Positions 1 to 8,270 of a stretch of DNA of 33,095 nt are shown here, in pieces. The DNA comes from Propionibacteriaceae bacterium (lineage in GTDB: Bacteria; Actinomycetota; Actinomycetes; Propionibacteriales; Propionibacteriaceae): the NCBI GenBank assembly GCA_025965155.1, contig JAOPXN010000061.1:1-33095 (forward strand), in the 5' to 3' direction. The notes below the pieces were generated by a model. That model was not told where the DNA came from. It saw only the letters and a program-made list of their open reading frames with translations, and made no database searches. A program made the position numbers and the translations under genes. Position 1 is the first letter of the stretch, and every line of letters starts with the position of its first letter.

Positions 1-405
1 CGGTTCATCGAAGGCTTCGTCAGTGCCTCGCTGGTGTTCTGCGTCGGCCCGCTGACCATCCTCGGGTCGCTCTCGGACGGGCTCGGTCTGGGCGCGCAGC
101 AGCTGATCCTGAAGGCGACTCTGGACGGGTTCGCCTCGATCGCTTTCGCCGCGTCGCTCGGGATCGGTGTGATGGCGTCGGCGGTCGCCGTCGCGGTGGT
201 CCAGGGCTCACTGACCCTGGTTGGGCTGTTGATCGGCAGCTCCATGCCGGCGGCGCACCTGGCCGCTCTCACCGCCACCGGCGGCCTGATGCTGCTCGGA
301 GTCGGACTCCGGCTGCTCCACATCAAGATGGTGCCGGTGGGCAACCTGCTGCCGGCCCTCGTCGTGGCACCGGCCCTGGTCCAGCTCGTGGCGGTGCTCC
401 GGTGA
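1..405 (+). CDS. DUF554 family membrane protein (3' part)
   Basis: The open frame runs in from the left edge, so only the last 134 residues are visible and the true start lies outside the window. The first visible residues, RFIEGFVSASLVFCVGPLTILGS, match the conserved GF(V/A)xAxLxFCVGPxxxxGS region of the DUF554 (YdfK/YqgA-like) membrane proteins, usually about 230 aa. Several hydrophobic segments follow, including an Ala/Val-rich helix near residues 45-70. The function of DUF554 proteins is not established; a transport role is only a guess. The stop codon overlaps the GTG of azlC by four bases (GTGA at 402-405), so the gene is probably co-transcribed with the branched-chain amino acid exporter genes downstream. 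Confidence 0.85.
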   Translation, partial: RFIEGFVSASLVFCVGPLTILGSLSDGLGLGAQQLILKATLDGFASIAFAASLGIGVMASAVAVAVVQGSLTLVGLLIGSSMPAAHLAALTATGGLMLLGVGLRLLHIKMVPVGNLLPALVVAPALVQLVAVLR

Positions 406-1109
406 ACGGCGACCTGCACCGCGAGCACGCCACCATCTTGCGTGCCGCCATCGGCATCGGGGTCTACGCGGCGGCCTTCGGAATGTCCTTCGGCGCCGTA
501 TCGGTCGGCTCCGGGCTGTCGGTGGCGCAGACCATGGTTCTCAGCCTGGTGCTGTTCTCCGGAGCCTCCCAGTTTGCCTTCGTAGGCGTCGCCACGGCCG
601 CCGGGTCACCGTTCGCGGCGATTCCCGCGGCCCTGCTGCTGGGTGTCCGGAACGCCTTCTACGGTGTCCCACTCTCGGAAATCCTGCACCCGCGGGGACT
701 CTCCCGGCTGTGGACCGCGCACTTCGTCATTGACGAGACCACGGCGATGGCGGTCAGCCAGGAGACGCCGCGGGCCCGCCGGTACGCCTTCTGGGCCACC
801 GGGCTGATCCTGTTCGCGCTCTGGCAGCTGGGCAGCCTGGCCGGTGCGCTGTTGGGAACCGCCATCGACCCGGCGGACTTCGGTCTGGACGCGGCAGCAC
901 CGGCGGTGTTCCTGGCGCTGCTCTGGCCGGCGCTGGCTCGACCCGCCGCGCGCTGGGTCGCGTTGGCCGGAGCCGGGCTGGCGCTGGCTCTGGTGCCCTT
1001 CGTCCCTGCCGGCGTGCCGGTCATCGCCGCCGCCGCGGTGGCGGTGCTGGCAGGGTTGAAGACCGGCTCCGCCGCCGGACCGACAGACCTAGCCGAGGAG
1101 ACCCGATGA
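402..1109 (+). CDS. azlC: AzlC family branched-chain amino acid exporter, large subunit
   Basis: This 235-aa protein is strongly hydrophobic and has the typical AzlC/YgaZ length. The N-terminal stretch ending in YAAAFGMSFGAVSVGSGLSV and the block QTMVLSLVLFSGASQFAFVG (near residues 45-65) are hallmark AzlC sequences, followed by GVRNAFYGVPLS. In characterised relatives the protein pairs with a small AzlD subunit to export branched-chain amino acids, their analogues or methionine across the cytoplasmic membrane. The GTG start overlaps the DUF554 stop (GTGA) and the TGA stop overlaps the azlD ATG (ATGA at 1106-1109), indicating a translationally coupled three-gene operon. Substrate specificity cannot be read from the sequence. 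Confidence 0.93.
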   Translation: MNGDLHREHATILRAAIGIGVYAAAFGMSFGAVSVGSGLSVAQTMVLSLVLFSGASQFAFVGVATAAGSPFAAIPAALLLGVRNAFYGVPLSEILHPRGLSRLWTAHFVIDETTAMAVSQETPRARRYAFWATGLILFALWQLGSLAGALLGTAIDPADFGLDAAAPAVFLALLWPALARPAARWVALAGAGLALALVPFVPAGVPVIAAAAVAVLAGLKTGSAAGPTDLAEETR

Positions 1110-1420
1110 CGGCACTGTGGATAGCGCTGATCATCAGCGCGGTCGGGTCATACCTGCTTAAGCTTGCCGGGATCTCGTTGCCGGCGTCGGTCCTGAACCA
1201 TCCGCGGGTGCAGCGGATCGCCACCTTCTTGCCGGTCGCGATGCTGGCGGCGCTGGTCGCCACCCAGCTCTTCGACAGCGGTGGCCGGTACGCGGTCGAC
1301 TGGCGGACCCTGGCCGGGGTCGGTGCGGCGGTGATCGCGCTGCTGCTCAAGCGTGGCTTCCTGGTGGTCTTCGGCGTGGCCGTCGTCGTGACCGCTGTGC
1401 TCAGGCTGATCACGGGCTGA
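1106..1420 (+). CDS. azlD: AzlD family branched-chain amino acid exporter, small subunit
   Basis: This 104-aa protein has three or four hydrophobic segments and lies directly after azlC with an ATGA overlap, the usual arrangement of the AzlC/AzlD exporter pair. The AVGSYLLKLAGI region near the N-terminus and the central FLPVAMLAALVATQLF segment fit the AzlD family (AzlD/YgaH, about 100-110 aa). It is expected to form the complete permease with AzlC in the cytoplasmic membrane. A separate, strong Shine-Dalgarno precedes the next gene, so the DUF554-azlC-azlD unit may end here. No terminator-like hairpin with a T-tract is visible in the 33-bp gap that follows. Confidence 0.92.
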   Translation: MTALWIALIISAVGSYLLKLAGISLPASVLNHPRVQRIATFLPVAMLAALVATQLFDSGGRYAVDWRTLAGVGAAVIALLLKRGFLVVFGVAVVVTAVLRLITG

Positions 1421-1453
1421 CAGGCTGGGTACCGACTTCTCGATGGGAGGACG

Positions 1454-1939
1454 ATGGGCAAGCACAAGACCGGCGGCACCCCGGCCACTGTGGCATTGAC
1501 TGCCGCGGGTGTCAGTCACACGCTGCACCCGTATGAGCACCATGCCGATTCGAGCTCGTACGGCGGTGAGGCAGCGGAGGCGCTCGCGGTCGATCCGCAG
1601 CGGATCTTCAAGACACTGGTCGCGGACGCGGCCGGAGAGCTGGTCGTGGCGGTGGTCCCGGTCGCGTGCCAGCTGGACCTGAAGGCGTTGGCAACCGCGG
1701 TCGGCGCCAAGAAGGCGTCGATGGCCGATCCCGGAGCGGCGGCCCGCAGCAGCGGGTACGTCGTCGGCGGCATCTCCCCCATCGGTCAGCGCAGCCGGCT
1801 CCGTACCGTTGTCGACGTGAGTGTGTTCGAGTTCGACACGGTGTTCGTCTCCGCCGGCAAGCGCGGGCTTCAGGTCGAGCTCGCCCCGGCGGACCTGATC
1901 AGCGTGACGGACGCCGGCACCGCGCCGATCGGCCACTGA
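1454..1939 (+). CDS. ybaK: YbaK/EbsC-type Cys-tRNA(Pro) deacylase
   Basis: This 161-aa protein belongs to the YbaK/ProX superfamily of trans-editing deacylases, which hydrolyse mischarged Cys-tRNA(Pro) in the cytoplasm. The catalytic lysine of the family corresponds to K53 in the motif RIFKTLV, and the conserved glycine-rich loop GGISPIGQ is at residues 105-112. Length and motif order match bacterial YbaK (about 155-160 aa). The ATG at 1454 has a clear Shine-Dalgarno, GGGAGG, at 1445-1450. Downstream, the ATG of the ligase gene begins only two bases after the stop, so the two genes are probably translated from one message. Other superfamily members (ProXp-ala, YeaK) act on different mischarged tRNAs; the SPIGQ motif favours the YbaK branch. 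Confidence 0.93.
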   Translation: MGKHKTGGTPATVALTAAGVSHTLHPYEHHADSSSYGGEAAEALAVDPQRIFKTLVADAAGELVVAVVPVACQLDLKALATAVGAKKASMADPGAAARSSGYVVGGISPIGQRSRLRTVVDVSVFEFDTVFVSAGKRGLQVELAPADLISVTDAGTAPIGH

Positions 1940-1941
1940 GC

Positions 1942-3918
1942 ATGCCGCCGCCCGAGGAAGCCGGGACCGTGCTGGTGGACGGCCGCCGGCTTCGGCTGAC
2001 GAACCTCGACAAGGTCCTCTACCCCGAGACCGGCACCACCAAGGCGGAGGTGCTGGCCTACTACGCCGAGATCGCGCCGCTGCTGATCAAGCAGACCACG
2101 GACCGGCCCACCACCCGTAAGCGGTGGCCCGACGGCGTCGGCGCCAGCGAGGACCACCTGGTTTTCTTCGTCAAGAACCTGGAGGCGGGCGCACCGGAGT
2201 GGATCCGCCGGGTGAACGTGCCGCACAAGGAACGCGCCATCCACTATCCGCTGCTGAACGACCTGGCCACCGTGACCTGGATGGCGCAGATGGCGGCCCT
2301 GGAGATCCACGTCCCGCAGTGGAAGTTCGACATCGACGGCCGACCGCTGCCGGCGGACCGGCTGGTGCTGGACCTCGACCCCGGCCCGGGCGTCGGGCTG
2401 GTCGAGTGCGCGGAGGTGGCGCGTTCGGCCCGCGCGCTGCTGCACGACGTCGGGATGGACGCAGTGCCGGTGACCAGCGGCAGCAAGGGAATCCACCTGT
2501 ACGCGGCCTTCGACGAGCCTCGCCCCTCAGAGGTTGCCTCCAAGTTCGCCCGGGACATCGCCCGAACCCTGGAGGCAGCCAACCGCGACCGGGTCACCAG
2601 CGTGATGCGTCGGGACCTCCGCGACGGCAAGGTGTTCGTGGACTGGAGCCAGAACAACGCGGCCAAGACCACCATCGCGCCGTACTCGCTGCGTGGCCGG
2701 CATCTCCCCACAGTGGCGGCCCCCCGCACCTGGGAGGAGCTGGAGAACCCGCACCTGCAGCACCTGCTGTTCGAGCAGGTGCTGGAGCGGACCCGTGCGT
2801 CCGGTGACCTGTTTGAGGCGCAGCTGACCGCGCCGCCGGAGCCGCCCGAGCCCGAACCGCTCGGGACCAGCGAGACGCCGGAGCCGGGCACCACCGAGCC
2901 CGGAACCGGTGAGCGCGAGTCGATCGCGGTCAGCGGCCCGACGGGCCCGCTGCCGGAGCGGGTGGAACCGATGCTCGCCGTGCTGTCCGACCTGACCGAG
3001 TTCCCCGACGAGTCGGGGTGGGGCTTCGAGATGAAGTGGGACGGGGTTCGGATCGTCGCCTGCCTAGGCGGTGGCGAGGTCCGGCTGTATAGCCGCAAAG
3101 GCCGGGACGACACAGCCACCTACCCCGAGGTCGTGGAGGCGCTGCGCCCGCTGGCCGACCGGTCGCTGGTGCTGGACGGTGAGGTCGTCGCGGTGGATGA
3201 GCAGGGCCGGCCACGGTTCGGGCTGCTGCAGAACCGGATCAACCTGACCCGGCCGGGCGACATCCGGCGCGCTAGCCGCACCACGCCCGCCCGGCTGATG
3301 CTCTTCGACATCATGCAGCTCGACGGCCAGTCGGTCATGGGCCTGCCGTACGAGGAACGCCGCGAGCTCGTAACCGGCCTGATCCCTGCCGCGTGGGGCC
3401 CACAGGTGCAGGTCCCGCCCAGCTTCGAGAGCGACTTCCATGCAGCGATGGAGGCCAGCAAGCTGTTCGACCTGGAGGGGGTCGTAGCGAAGCGCCGCGG
3501 CTCCAGCTACCAGCCGGGCCGGCGTACCGGCGCCTGGTTGAAGCTTAAGAATCATCTGATGCAGGAGGTCGTGGTCGGTGGCTGGCGGGCCGGCGGCGGC
3601 CGCCGTGAAGGAACCGTCGGCGCGTTGTATCTCGGTGTTCCCGATGAGGAGGGCATCCGGTACGTGGGCCGGGTCGGCACCGGGTTCAGCGACCGGGCGC
3701 TGGATGAAGCCATGGACCTGCTGGCCGACTCGCCGAGGGCCACCTCACCCTTCCACGACGTACCGCCGGAAGACGCCAAGGATGCGCACTGGGTCGAGCC
3801 GCTGCTGGTCGGTGAGGTTGAGCATGAGGGTTGGAGCAACCAGCAGCGGTTGTGGCACCCGTCGTGGCGCGGCTGGCGGCCGGACAAGGACCCGGCCGAC
3901 GTGCAGGTCGAGGCCTGA
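1942..3918 (+). CDS. ligD: LigD-type ATP-dependent DNA ligase with primase/polymerase domain (no phosphoesterase domain)
   Basis: This 658-aa protein has an N-terminal LigD polymerase domain (about residues 5-295). Its metal-binding aspartates are visible as DLD (D144, D146) and VDW (D234), with the SGSKGIHLY motif around H185. A Pro/Glu/Thr-rich linker (about 297-328, with EPGT repeats) leads to an ATP-dependent ligase domain starting near 333. The nucleotidyl-transfer motif I is KWDGVR with catalytic K365, later motifs are EGVVAK and WLKLK, and an OB-fold domain ends the protein. In bacterial non-homologous end joining LigD works with Ku to fill and seal breaks. The 3'-phosphoesterase domain found between Pol and Lig in M. 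tuberculosis LigD is absent. The frame is open upstream to 1666, but ATG 1942 begins just after ybaK and matches the family N-terminus. No Ku gene is in the window. Confidence 0.94.
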   Translation: MPPPEEAGTVLVDGRRLRLTNLDKVLYPETGTTKAEVLAYYAEIAPLLIKQTTDRPTTRKRWPDGVGASEDHLVFFVKNLEAGAPEWIRRVNVPHKERAIHYPLLNDLATVTWMAQMAALEIHVPQWKFDIDGRPLPADRLVLDLDPGPGVGLVECAEVARSARALLHDVGMDAVPVTSGSKGIHLYAAFDEPRPSEVASKFARDIARTLEAANRDRVTSVMRRDLRDGKVFVDWSQNNAAKTTIAPYSLRGRHLPTVAAPRTWEELENPHLQHLLFEQVLERTRASGDLFEAQLTAPPEPPEPEPLGTSETPEPGTTEPGTGERESIAVSGPTGPLPERVEPMLAVLSDLTEFPDESGWGFEMKWDGVRIVACLGGGEVRLYSRKGRDDTATYPEVVEALRPLADRSLVLDGEVVAVDEQGRPRFGLLQNRINLTRPGDIRRASRTTPARLMLFDIMQLDGQSVMGLPYEERRELVTGLIPAAWGPQVQVPPSFESDFHAAMEASKLFDLEGVVAKRRGSSYQPGRRTGAWLKLKNHLMQEVVVGGWRAGGGRREGTVGALYLGVPDEEGIRYVGRVGTGFSDRALDEAMDLLADSPRATSPFHDVPPEDAKDAHWVEPLLVGEVEHEGWSNQQRLWHPSWRGWRPDKDPADVQVEA

Positions 3919-3950
3919 GGCGGCATTCAGCGGCGCCGCGGGCCGACGGT

Positions 3951-4508
3951 TCAGCGGCGGCGCGCGCCGAAGCCCGGTCCGGGCGTCTCCTCGTCGCGGC
4001 CAAGTGAGGAGGCCAGCAGGATCGGGATGGTGGCGGCGAACGGCCACACCAGCAGTGACACCTTGGCTCGCACCGTCAGCTCGATCGGAACGAAGTCACC
4101 CGGCTGCGCTGCGGCCAGCCGAGGAGCGAAGGCGCCCGGCCCCAGCTGGTACCCCACCAACCAGCAGGCCAGGGCAGCAAGCGCCGCCGCCAGCACGGCG
4201 AGCACGACCGCCGGCCAGCCGATCCCGCGGAACAGCCGCCAGGCCAGCAGCCCGAGCAGCACACCGGCGACCATCCCTAGCGCGGTGAACCACGCGTCGC
4301 CGCCGATGAACTCGGTCAGGCCGCGTTCAGTGGTGCTGGCGCCGCCGGTGCTGCCCACCCGGTAGCCGGGCAGGTCGACGAGCAGCCACCAACCGATGCC
4401 GGCGACGCCGCCGACGCCAAGGCCGACCAGCAGGTAGCCAGCGATCCGGCCGATGGTGCGGACCAGCTGGGCATCGGTACGCGGGGCCGGCGTCAGGACG
4501 CCAGACAT
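3951..4508 (-). CDS. DUF2567-like four-helix membrane protein
   Basis: This 185-aa protein has four predicted membrane segments, near residues 20-45, 70-92, 97-120 and 148-168. A Tyr/Gly-containing extracytoplasmic loop lies between the first two, and the tail is basic (FGARRR). The layout and the position directly after dnaE resemble actinobacterial DUF2567 membrane proteins; that assignment is by overall resemblance only and the function is unknown. The ATG at 4508 lies 16 bases inside the dnaE 3' end, so translation is probably coupled to dnaE. The gene is convergent with ligD, with 32 bp between the stops, and no convincing terminator hairpin is visible in that gap. Confidence 0.72.
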   Translation of the reverse strand: MSGVLTPAPRTDAQLVRTIGRIAGYLLVGLGVGGVAGIGWWLLVDLPGYRVGSTGGASTTERGLTEFIGGDAWFTALGMVAGVLLGLLAWRLFRGIGWPAVVLAVLAAALAALACWLVGYQLGPGAFAPRLAAAQPGDFVPIELTVRAKVSLLVWPFAATIPILLASSLGRDEETPGPGFGARRR

Positions 4509-7500
4509 GACGGTCCCAGCAAAGCCTTGAGGTCGGCCATCAGCGGTCCCGACGGGGTCACCCGGAGCCCCTGGTCCAGCCGCATCACCGTCGTCTTGCC
4601 GGAGGACTGCAGCCGCAGCCGTACCTCGGTCATCCCCGGATACGAGGCGAGAACGTGACGCAGCTGCTGCACCACCGGCGGTGTGCAGCGGATGGCGGGC
4701 AGTGAGATCACCACCGGGCCGGACGGGGTGTCACTGATATCGGGCAGGGTGAGCTCCTGACCGGTCAGCGACACGGAGTCGTCGTCGGACTTGATCCGGC
4801 CCTTCACCCTGACCACCGTGTCCTCGGCCAGCACCGTCGACACCAGGTCGTAGGCCTTGGGGAACAGCAGCACCTCGATCGAGGCTTCCAGGTCCTCCAC
4901 CGTCACCACGGCCCAGATGTCGCCCCGCTTGGTCGTCTTCCGGGTGACCGAGGTGATCATGCCGGCAATGGTGACCATGCCCTCCCGTGGGCCGTCGTCG
5001 CTGAGGATCTCCGCGATGCTGATGTCGCGTTCGGCCAGCAGGATGTGTTCCAGGCCCTGCAGCGGGTGGTCGCTGACGTAGAGCCCGAGCATCTCGCGCT
5101 CGAAGGCGAGCTTGGTCCGCTTGTCCCAGTCGTCGATCTCGGGCACGGACCCGGTCAGCACCGGGTCGGTCTCGCCGCCCTCGCCCATGGCCCAGTCGCC
5201 GAAGAGGTCGGACTGTCCGTGGGCCTCGTTCCGCTTGAGGTCGAGCACCCCGTCGATGGCGCTCTCGTAGACGGTCATCAGGGCCCGACGGGTGTGCCCC
5301 ATCGACTCGAACGCGCCCGCCTTGATCAGCGACTCGATCACCCGCTTGTTGCAGACCACCAGCGGCACCTGATCCAGGAAGCCGTGGAAGTTGACCGCCT
5401 TGCCGCTCGCGCTGCGGGCGGCGACGATGCCGTCCACCACGTTGGCGCCGACGTTGCGGATCGCGGTCAGCCCGAACCGGATGTCGGTGCCCACCGGGGT
5501 GAAGTTCGCTGCCGACTCGTTCACGTCCGGCGGCAGAACCTTGATCCCCATCCGGCGGCACTCGCCGAGATAGATCGCCATCTTGTCCTTGTCGTCACGG
5601 ACCGAGGTCAGCAACGCGGCCATGAACTCGGCCGGATAGTTGGCCTTGAGGTAGGCGGTCCAGTACGAGACCACCCCGTACGCCGCCGAGTGCGCCTTGT
5701 TGAAGGCATAGTCGGAGAACGGCAGCAGGATGTCCCAGAGTGTCTGGACGGCCTGCATCGAATAGCCGCGTTCCACCATGCCCGCGGAGAAAGCCTCGAA
5801 CTGCTTGTCCAGCTCCGACTTCTTCTTCTTGCCCATGGCGCGTCGCAGCAGGTCGGCCTGGCCCAGGGAGTACCCGGCCAGCTTCTGCGCGATCGCCATC
5901 ACCTGCTCCTGGTAGACGATCAGGCCGTACGTCTCGCCAAGGACCTCCGCCAGTGGTTCGGCCAGCTCCGGGTGGATCGGCACGACCTCTTCACGGCCGG
6001 TCTTGCGGCGGGCGTACTTGTTGTGCGAGTCGGCCCCCATCGGCCCCGGCCGGTACAGCGCACCGACCGCGGAGATGTCCTCGAAGGTGTCCGGCCGCAT
6101 GCTGCGCAGCAGCTGCCGCATCGGCCCGCCGTCGAGCTGGAACACCCCAAGGGTGTCGCCGGTCGCCATCAGCTGATAGGTGGTGGCATCATCCAGCGGC
6201 AGGTCCTCCAAGACGACGTCAACGCCCCGGTTGAGCCGGATGTTGTCGACCGCGTCGTCGAGCACCGTGAGGTTGCGGAGCCCGAGGAAGTCCATCTTGA
6301 TCAGCCCGAGCGCCTCACAGGTCGGGTAGTCGAACTGGGTGATGATGGCGCCGTCCTGCTCGCGCTTCATGATCGGGATGATGCCCAGCAGCGGCTCGCT
6401 GGACATGATCACCCCGGCCGCGTGCACCCCCCACTGCCGCTTCAGCCCCTCCAGGCCGACGGCGGTGTCGACCACCTTCTGCACCTCGGCGTCGGAGTTG
6501 TAGAGCTGCCGGAACTCGCCGCCCTCGTTGTAGCGCGGGTGGGTGTCGTCGAACAGCTTGGACAGCGGTACGTCCTTGCCCATCACCGGGGCAGGCATCG
6601 CCTTGGTGATCCGCTCACCGACAGCGAACGGGTACCCCAGCACCCGGCTGGCGTCCTTCACCGCCTGCTTGGCCTTGATGGTGCCGTAGGTGACGATCTG
6701 GGAGACGCGGTCGTCGCCGTACTTCTCGGTGACGTAGCGGATCACCTCACCGCGGCGACGCTCATCGAAGTCGATGTCGAAGTCGGGCATCGAGACCCGG
6801 TCGGGGTTGAGGAACCGCTCGAACAGCAGACCGTGGTGCAGCGGGTCGAGGTCGGTGATCCGCATCGCGTAGGCGGCGATCGAACCGGCGCCCGATCCGC
6901 GGCCAGGGCCGACCCGGATGCCGTTCTCCTTGGCCCAGTTGATGAAGTCGGCCACGACCAGGAAGTAGCCGGCGAAGCCCATCGAGATGATGACCTTGGT
7001 CTCGAACTCGGCCCGGGCGCGGACTGCGTCGGAGATGCCGTTCGGGTAGCGGAACCGCAGCCCGGTCTCCACCTCCTGGATGAACCAGGACTCCTCGTTC
7101 TCCCCCGGCGGGCAGGGGTAGCGCGGCATGAAGGTGCCGCTGCCCTCACTGAAGGCGATGTCGCAGCGCTCAGCGATGGCCAGGGTGTTGTCGCAGGCTT
7201 CGGGCAGCTCGCTGAACAGCATCCGCATCTCGGCCGGCGACTTCAGGTAGTAGGTGTCGCCGTCGAACTTGAACCGGTTGGCGTCGGCCATGGTGGAGCC
7301 GGACTGGACACACAGCAGCACTTCGTGGCTGGCGGCATCCTCCTTGTGCGCGTAGTGCAGGTCATTGGTCGCCACCAGCGGCAGCTGCAGATCCTTGGCC
7401 AGCTTCAGCAGGTCCTGCCGGACCCGGGTCTCGATGGAGAGGCCGTGGTCCATCAGCTCGACGTAGTAGTTGTCGGCTCCGAACAGGTCCTTGAACTCGG

Positions 7501-8044
7501 CCGCGCTCTTGACCGCCTCCTCGTACTTACCCAGCCGGAGATAAGTCTGTACCTCACCCGAGGGGCAGCCGGTGGTGGCGATCAGGCCCTTGGAGTACTC
7601 AGCCAGCAGCTCGCGATCCATCCGGGGCTTGTAGAAGTACCCCTCCAACGAGGCGCGGGAGCCGAGCCGGAAGAGGTTGTGCATGCCCTCGGTGGTCTCG
7701 GAGAGCAGCGTCATGTGGGTGAAGGCGCCACCGCCGGACACGTCGTCGCCGCCACCGTCGCCCCAGCGGACCCGCTTCCGCTCAGAGCGGTGGGTCTTGG
7801 GGGTCACATAGGCCTCGAGCCCGACGATCGGCTTCACGCCGGTGCCCTTGGACTGCTTGTAGAACTCGTACGCGCCGAACAGGTTGCCGTGGTCGGTCAC
7901 CGCCAGCGCCGGCATCCCCATCTCCTGGCAGCCGGTGAACAGGTCGGCGACCCGGGCAGCTCCGTCGAGCATGGAGTACTCGGAGTGGACGTGAAGGTGG
8001 ACGAAGGAGTCCGAGCTCCCCTTGGCTGGGCTGCTTCCCGACAT
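4493..8044 (-). CDS. dnaE: DNA polymerase III alpha subunit (DnaE1 type, with PHP domain)
   Basis: This 1183-aa protein is the catalytic subunit of the replicative DNA polymerase. The N-terminal PHP domain keeps its metal-binding signature (FVHLHVHSEYSMLDG at residues 14-28, and VTDHGNLFG). In mycobacterial DnaE1 this domain gives proofreading 3'-5' exonuclease activity, and the retained residues suggest the same here. The polymerase active site shows PDFDIDFDE at 420-428 (D421, D423) and the third aspartate D585 in KMDFLGLRN. The fingers, tandem helix-hairpin-helix and C-terminal OB-fold regions follow in the usual order, and the length is typical of actinobacterial DnaE1. The ATG at 8044 has GGAGGT 11 bases upstream. 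Divergent from the amidotransferase gene across 226 bp; a weak -10-like TAATCT reads toward dnaE at 8140-8135. Confidence 0.98.
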   Translation of the reverse strand: MSGSSPAKGSSDSFVHLHVHSEYSMLDGAARVADLFTGCQEMGMPALAVTDHGNLFGAYEFYKQSKGTGVKPIVGLEAYVTPKTHRSERKRVRWGDGGGDDVSGGGAFTHMTLLSETTEGMHNLFRLGSRASLEGYFYKPRMDRELLAEYSKGLIATTGCPSGEVQTYLRLGKYEEAVKSAAEFKDLFGADNYYVELMDHGLSIETRVRQDLLKLAKDLQLPLVATNDLHYAHKEDAASHEVLLCVQSGSTMADANRFKFDGDTYYLKSPAEMRMLFSELPEACDNTLAIAERCDIAFSEGSGTFMPRYPCPPGENEESWFIQEVETGLRFRYPNGISDAVRARAEFETKVIISMGFAGYFLVVADFINWAKENGIRVGPGRGSGAGSIAAYAMRITDLDPLHHGLLFERFLNPDRVSMPDFDIDFDERRRGEVIRYVTEKYGDDRVSQIVTYGTIKAKQAVKDASRVLGYPFAVGERITKAMPAPVMGKDVPLSKLFDDTHPRYNEGGEFRQLYNSDAEVQKVVDTAVGLEGLKRQWGVHAAGVIMSSEPLLGIIPIMKREQDGAIITQFDYPTCEALGLIKMDFLGLRNLTVLDDAVDNIRLNRGVDVVLEDLPLDDATTYQLMATGDTLGVFQLDGGPMRQLLRSMRPDTFEDISAVGALYRPGPMGADSHNKYARRKTGREEVVPIHPELAEPLAEVLGETYGLIVYQEQVMAIAQKLAGYSLGQADLLRRAMGKKKKSELDKQFEAFSAGMVERGYSMQAVQTLWDILLPFSDYAFNKAHSAAYGVVSYWTAYLKANYPAEFMAALLTSVRDDKDKMAIYLGECRRMGIKVLPPDVNESAANFTPVGTDIRFGLTAIRNVGANVVDGIVAARSASGKAVNFHGFLDQVPLVVCNKRVIESLIKAGAFESMGHTRRALMTVYESAIDGVLDLKRNEAHGQSDLFGDWAMGEGGETDPVLTGSVPEIDDWDKRTKLAFEREMLGLYVSDHPLQGLEHILLAERDISIAEILSDDGPREGMVTIAGMITSVTRKTTKRGDIWAVVTVEDLEASIEVLLFPKAYDLVSTVLAEDTVVRVKGRIKSDDDSVSLTGQELTLPDISDTPSGPVVISLPAIRCTPPVVQQLRHVLASYPGMTEVRLRLQSSGKTTVMRLDQGLRVTPSGPLMADLKALLGPSCLAS

Positions 8045-8201
8045 GAACTCGTCCTACCTCCAAGAACCTCAAACACACACCTGCGCTGGCCGATCGCGGC
8101 GTCTCCGCGCTGCCGGGGAAGTCAGCAAGCGTCTAGATTAGTCGCCCGAACCGGATCTTCATCCTCCGACGCGCCACTGACACTTTCGCGTCCGTCCAAA
8201 G

Positions 8202-8233
8202 CCACCGAACCCACCGGCCACCGAACCCACCGG
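8202..8233. repeat. Perfect 16-bp tandem direct repeat upstream of the amidotransferase gene
   Basis: The unit CCACCGAACCCACCGG occurs twice head to tail (8202-8217 and 8218-8233), and a third copy begins to decay after that. It lies in the 226-bp divergent gap between dnaE and the amidotransferase gene, 37 bases before the latter's GTG. It could be replication slippage, or a paired regulator site if the two copies are read as half-sites one and a half turns apart. The rest of the gap shows no gene. Confidence 0.8.
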
Positions 8234-8270
8234 CCCACGAAAATCTGCCAACGAACCCGGAGCTGAGCCC

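Noticed and set aside
1666-1941. N-terminal extension of the LigD frame
   Set aside because: It lies wholly within ybaK in another frame, is Arg/Gly-rich, and ATG 1942 gives the normal LigD N-terminus.
5045-8266. 1073-codon open frame on the + strand opposite dnaE
   Set aside because: It is an antisense shadow: dnaE on the other strand has every expected motif, while this frame has the His/Gly/Arg/Val/Leu-rich composition typical of the opposite strand of high-GC genes and no recognisable domain.
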